64,000 nt of DNA from the NCBI GenBank assembly GCA_002753135.1, contig PDZV01000014.1, positions 26,447-90,446 on the forward strand, in the 5' to 3' direction. Below are positions 61,208-64,000 of the stretch, piece after piece. Position 1 is the stretch's first letter. Each line of letters begins with the position of its first letter. The notes beneath the pieces were generated by a model that saw nothing but the letters and a program-made list of their open reading frames with translations, had not been told where the DNA came from and searched no databases. The translations under genes and the position numbers were made by a program. This stretch comes from Magnetococcales bacterium WMHbinv6. GTDB lineage: Bacteria > Pseudomonadota > Magnetococcia > Magnetococcales > Magnetaquicoccaceae.

Positions 61208-64000
61208 ATGGCTCTTACCTTCACCGAAAAAAAACGGCTGCGTAAAAATTTTGGCCGTATTCCGACCATCATTGACATTCCCGATTTAATTGCCATTCAG
61301 AAGCGGTCATTCGAGCGGTTCCTGCAGGAAGGGATTCCGACCCAGAATCGTGCCGATTATGGTCTGCATGGTGTCTTTTTATCGGTTTTTCCAATACAGG
61401 ATTATGCGGGCACCTTAAGTCTTGAATATGTCAGTTATCAGCTTGGTGAGCCCAAGTATGAGATGGATGAGTGTTTGCAGCGCGGCATGACCTTTTCTGC
61501 ACCGCTGAAAGTGGTTTTTCGTTTGGTTGTATGGGAAGAGAACGAAGATACCGGGACCAAGGTGGTTCGTGAAGTTAAGGAGCAGGAGGTCTATCTGGGT
61601 GACCTGCCGTTGATGACCCCGACCGGCACCTTTATCGTCAATGGCACAGAGCGGGTGGTGGTCTCGCAGATGCACCGTTCGCCTGGTGTCTTTTTTGATC
61701 ACGATAAGGGCAAAACCCACAGCAGCGGCAAATTTTTGTTCAACGCGCGGATCATTCCCTATCGTGGTTCGTGGTTGGACTTTGAGTTTGATCCACGCGA
61801 TATTTTGTTTACCCGTATCGACCGTCGGCGCAAGTTGCCGGTGACGACCCTGTTGCGGGCCATGGGCATGCACTCGGAAGAGATCCTCAGTCGTTTCTAT
61901 GAAGTGGATCGTTACCGCAAGGTGGGTGTTATCTGGGAAAAAAAACTGGTAGCCGAACGGTTGCAAGGAAGTCGGCCCAATTTTGCCATCGTCGATCCCA
62001 GCACCGGCGAAGAGTTGGTCAAGGCCAAGGGACGTATTACGGTCCGCACCATCCGTCGTTTGGAGGCGTTGGGTCTGGAGTGGCTGCAGGTTCCCACAGA
62101 AGATTTGATCGGTCGCTTTGTGGCGCGGGATGTTCGTATTGGTCAGTCCGACGAAGTGGTTGAAGCCGGAACCGAGATCAGCGATGCCTTGTTGACCCGT
62201 TTTGAAGAGATTGGACTGACCGAAGTGGATGTGTTGTTTATCGACAACGCCACCGTTGGCCCCTATCTGCGTAACACCTTGGCCAGCGACAAAAATCAAA
62301 CGGTCGAAGAGGCGTTGGTCGATATTTACCGGATGATGCGTCCTGGTGAACCGCCCACGCTGGAAGCAGCGACCGCACTCTTTGAAAGCCTGTTTTTCGA
62401 TGCCGACCGCTATGATTTGTCGACCGTAGGGCGGATGAAGTTGAACAAACGTTTGGGCATTCAGTGTGACCTGGATGTGCGGGTGTTGCACAAGGAAGAT
62501 ATTCTGGGCGTGATCGATATTCTGCTCAAGCTCAAGGATGGTCACGGCAAGGTGGACGATATTGACCATTTGGGCAACCGGCGGGTGCGTTCGGTCGGTG
62601 AGTTGCTGGAAAATCAGGTACGCATCGGTTTGGTGCGCATGGAACGGGCCATACGTGAACGGATGTCTTCAGCAGATGCCGAATCATTGATGCCGCATGA
62701 TATCATGAACTCAAAGCCGTTTTCGGCGGTGATTCGTGAATTTTTTGGCTCGAGCCAACTCTCCCAATTTATGGATCAGACCAATCCGTTATCAGAAATT
62801 ACCCATAAGCGCCGTTTGTCGGCCTTGGGACCGGGTGGTATGACCCGTGAGCGGGCTGGCTTTGAAGTGCGTGACGTGCATCCGACCCACTATGGCCGTA
62901 TTTGCCCCATTGAGACGCCGGAAGGTCCAAACATTGGTTTGATCAACAGTTTGTCGACCTATGCACAGATCAATGAATTTGGCTTCATTGAAAGCCCCTA
63001 CCGCCGGGTGGAAGAGGGGCGGGTGACCGATCGGGTGGATTATCTCTCTGCGATTGAAGAAGAAAACTATATCATCGCCCAGGCCAACGCCGAGTTGGAT
63101 CGCCAGGGACGTCTGACCGGTGAATTGATCCAGTGCCGCCACATGTTGGAATTTACCGTCGGGGCACCGGACAAGATTCAGTATATGGATGTTTCGCCCA
63201 AGCAGATTGTTTCGGTGGCGGCGGCTTTAATTCCCTTTTTGGAAAATGACGATGCCAACCGGGCCTTGATGGGTTCCAACATGCAGCGCCAGGCGGTGCC
63301 TTTGCTGCGGACGGATGCGCCATTGGTGGGCACGGGTATGGAGGCGGTGGTGGCCCGCGATTCCGGGGTGGCCATTGTCTGTCGTCGTACCGGCATCGTT
63401 GAGGAGGTTGAGGCGGCCCGAATTGTGATCAAGGCTGATGATCATCCGGCCTCCACCGAACCGGGTGTCGATATTTACAAGCTGATCAAATTTGCCCGTT
63501 CCAATCAGAACACCTGTATCAACCAACGGCCGCTGGTGCGTGCCGGCGATCGGGTGAGCAAAGGTGACATTATTGCCGACGGCTCCAGCACCGATTTGGG
63601 GGAGCTGGCCTTGGGGCGCAATGTGCTGGTGGCCTTCATGCCCTGGAACGGCTACAACTTTGAAGACTCTATTCTGATTTCGGAACGTCTGGTGCGCGAT
63701 GACGTGTTTACCTCGATTCATATCGAAGAGTTCGAGGTGATGGCGCGTGATACCAAACTGGGACCGGAAGAGATTACCCGCGACATGCCGAATGTGGGTG
63801 AGGATGCGCTGCGCAATTTGGATGAGTCCGGCATTATTTTTGTCGGTGCCGAAGTCAAGGCGGGCGATATTCTGGTTGGCAAGGTGACCCCCAAGGGGGA
63901 GACCCAGCTGACCCCGGAAGAAAAATTGCTGCGCGCCATTTTTGGTGAAAAAGCTTCGGATGTCCGCGACACCGCGTTGCGTTTGCCGCCCGGTGTATCG
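61208..64000 (+). CDS. rpoB: RNA polymerase beta subunit (5' part, runs off the window)
   Basis: The first 931 codons are visible without a stop. The N-terminus [24 protein letters not shown] is typical. The rifampicin-pocket segment [30 protein letters not shown] carries the usual susceptible-type residues. The later motifs [40 protein letters not shown] and GKVTPKGET are present. Follows rplL as in all such operons. Confidence 0.98.
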   Translation, partial: MALTFTEKKRLRKNFGRIPTIIDIPDLIAIQKRSFERFLQEGIPTQNRADYGLHGVFLSVFPIQDYAGTLSLEYVSYQLGEPKYEMDECLQRGMTFSAPLKVVFRLVVWEENEDTGTKVVREVKEQEVYLGDLPLMTPTGTFIVNGTERVVVSQMHRSPGVFFDHDKGKTHSSGKFLFNARIIPYRGSWLDFEFDPRDILFTRIDRRRKLPVTTLLRAMGMHSEEILSRFYEVDRYRKVGVIWEKKLVAERLQGSRPNFAIVDPSTGEELVKAKGRITVRTIRRLEALGLEWLQVPTEDLIGRFVARDVRIGQSDEVVEAGTEISDALLTRFEEIGLTEVDVLFIDNATVGPYLRNTLASDKNQTVEEALVDIYRMMRPGEPPTLEAATALFESLFFDADRYDLSTVGRMKLNKRLGIQCDLDVRVLHKEDILGVIDILLKLKDGHGKVDDIDHLGNRRVRSVGELLENQVRIGLVRMERAIRERMSSADAESLMPHDIMNSKPFSAVIREFFGSSQLSQFMDQTNPLSEITHKRRLSALGPGGMTRERAGFEVRDVHPTHYGRICPIETPEGPNIGLINSLSTYAQINEFGFIESPYRRVEEGRVTDRVDYLSAIEEENYIIAQANAELDRQGRLTGELIQCRHMLEFTVGAPDKIQYMDVSPKQIVSVAAALIPFLENDDANRALMGSNMQRQAVPLLRTDAPLVGTGMEAVVARDSGVAIVCRRTGIVEEVEAARIVIKADDHPASTEPGVDIYKLIKFARSNQNTCINQRPLVRAGDRVSKGDIIADGSSTDLGELALGRNVLVAFMPWNGYNFEDSILISERLVRDDVFTSIHIEEFEVMARDTKLGPEEITRDMPNVGEDALRNLDESGIIFVGAEVKAGDILVGKVTPKGETQLTPEEKLLRAIFGEKASDVRDTALRLPPGVS

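Overview
The window is about 64 kb of a fairly G+C-rich chromosome from a Gram-negative, quinone-respiring proteobacterium. The evidence is an LPS gene (kdsA), a sigma-E envelope-stress operon, ubiquinone genes (ubiX, ubiU, ubiV, ubiK), sodB, and a proteobacterial tuf/secE/nusG/rplKAJL/rpoB order. The Rpn-type nuclease and DUF1640-like gene and the mixture of gene orders would fit a deep-branching lineage such as Magnetococcales. That placement is a guess: no magnetosome gene or 16S rRNA is present.

Layout. 1-4375: end of a sugar cluster (DegT aminotransferase, NeuD-type acyltransferase, CBS-nucleotidyltransferase; probably a legionaminic-acid-like nonulosonate) and a polytopic membrane protein. 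4370-9778: clpB and acnB, transcribed divergently. 9834-14700: nadB divergent from rpoE-rseA-rseC-degP (no rseB). 14850-21825: rpsU, a CoA-transferase/GNAT fusion, hemC (opposite strand), then pyrG-kdsA-gcvT with overlapping ends. 22158-29632: a tightly overlapping signalling operon (membrane hybrid kinase, CheR, CheB, response regulator-PAS-GGDEF). 29648-31989: a small accessory patch with a collapsed duplication of an Rpn nuclease gene, REP-like repeats and a more A/T-rich Mrr restriction gene. 32141-37931 (minus strand): sppA, a MerR regulator with a two-CW cysteine domain, eno, gcvPB, gcvPA. 38037-41510 (minus strand): a 7TMR-DISM hybrid kinase and a small coiled-coil protein. 41936-46156: prs, rplY, pth, ychF, ubiX. 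46153-47250: ankyrin-repeat protein (minus). 47640-53034: ubiU, ubiV, ubiK, an aldehyde dehydrogenase and the comM-like ATPase. 53149-55864: ialB-like gene, sodB, a 2-Cys peroxiredoxin, and an XRE-cupin regulator. 55935-64000: tRNA-Tyr, -Gly, -Thr, tuf, rpmG, tRNA-Trp, secE, nusG, rplK, rplA, rplJ, rplL and the 5' part of rpoB.

Most of the window is housekeeping. The parts that stand out are the kinase-CheR-CheB-diguanylate cyclase operon, the MerR/two-CW regulator beside sppA, the clustering of oxygen-independent ubiquinone genes, the duplication scar around the Rpn gene, and two copies of a short palindromic MITE-like element (21859-22000 and 44265-44363). All calls are from reading the sequence and family knowledge; no database search was run.
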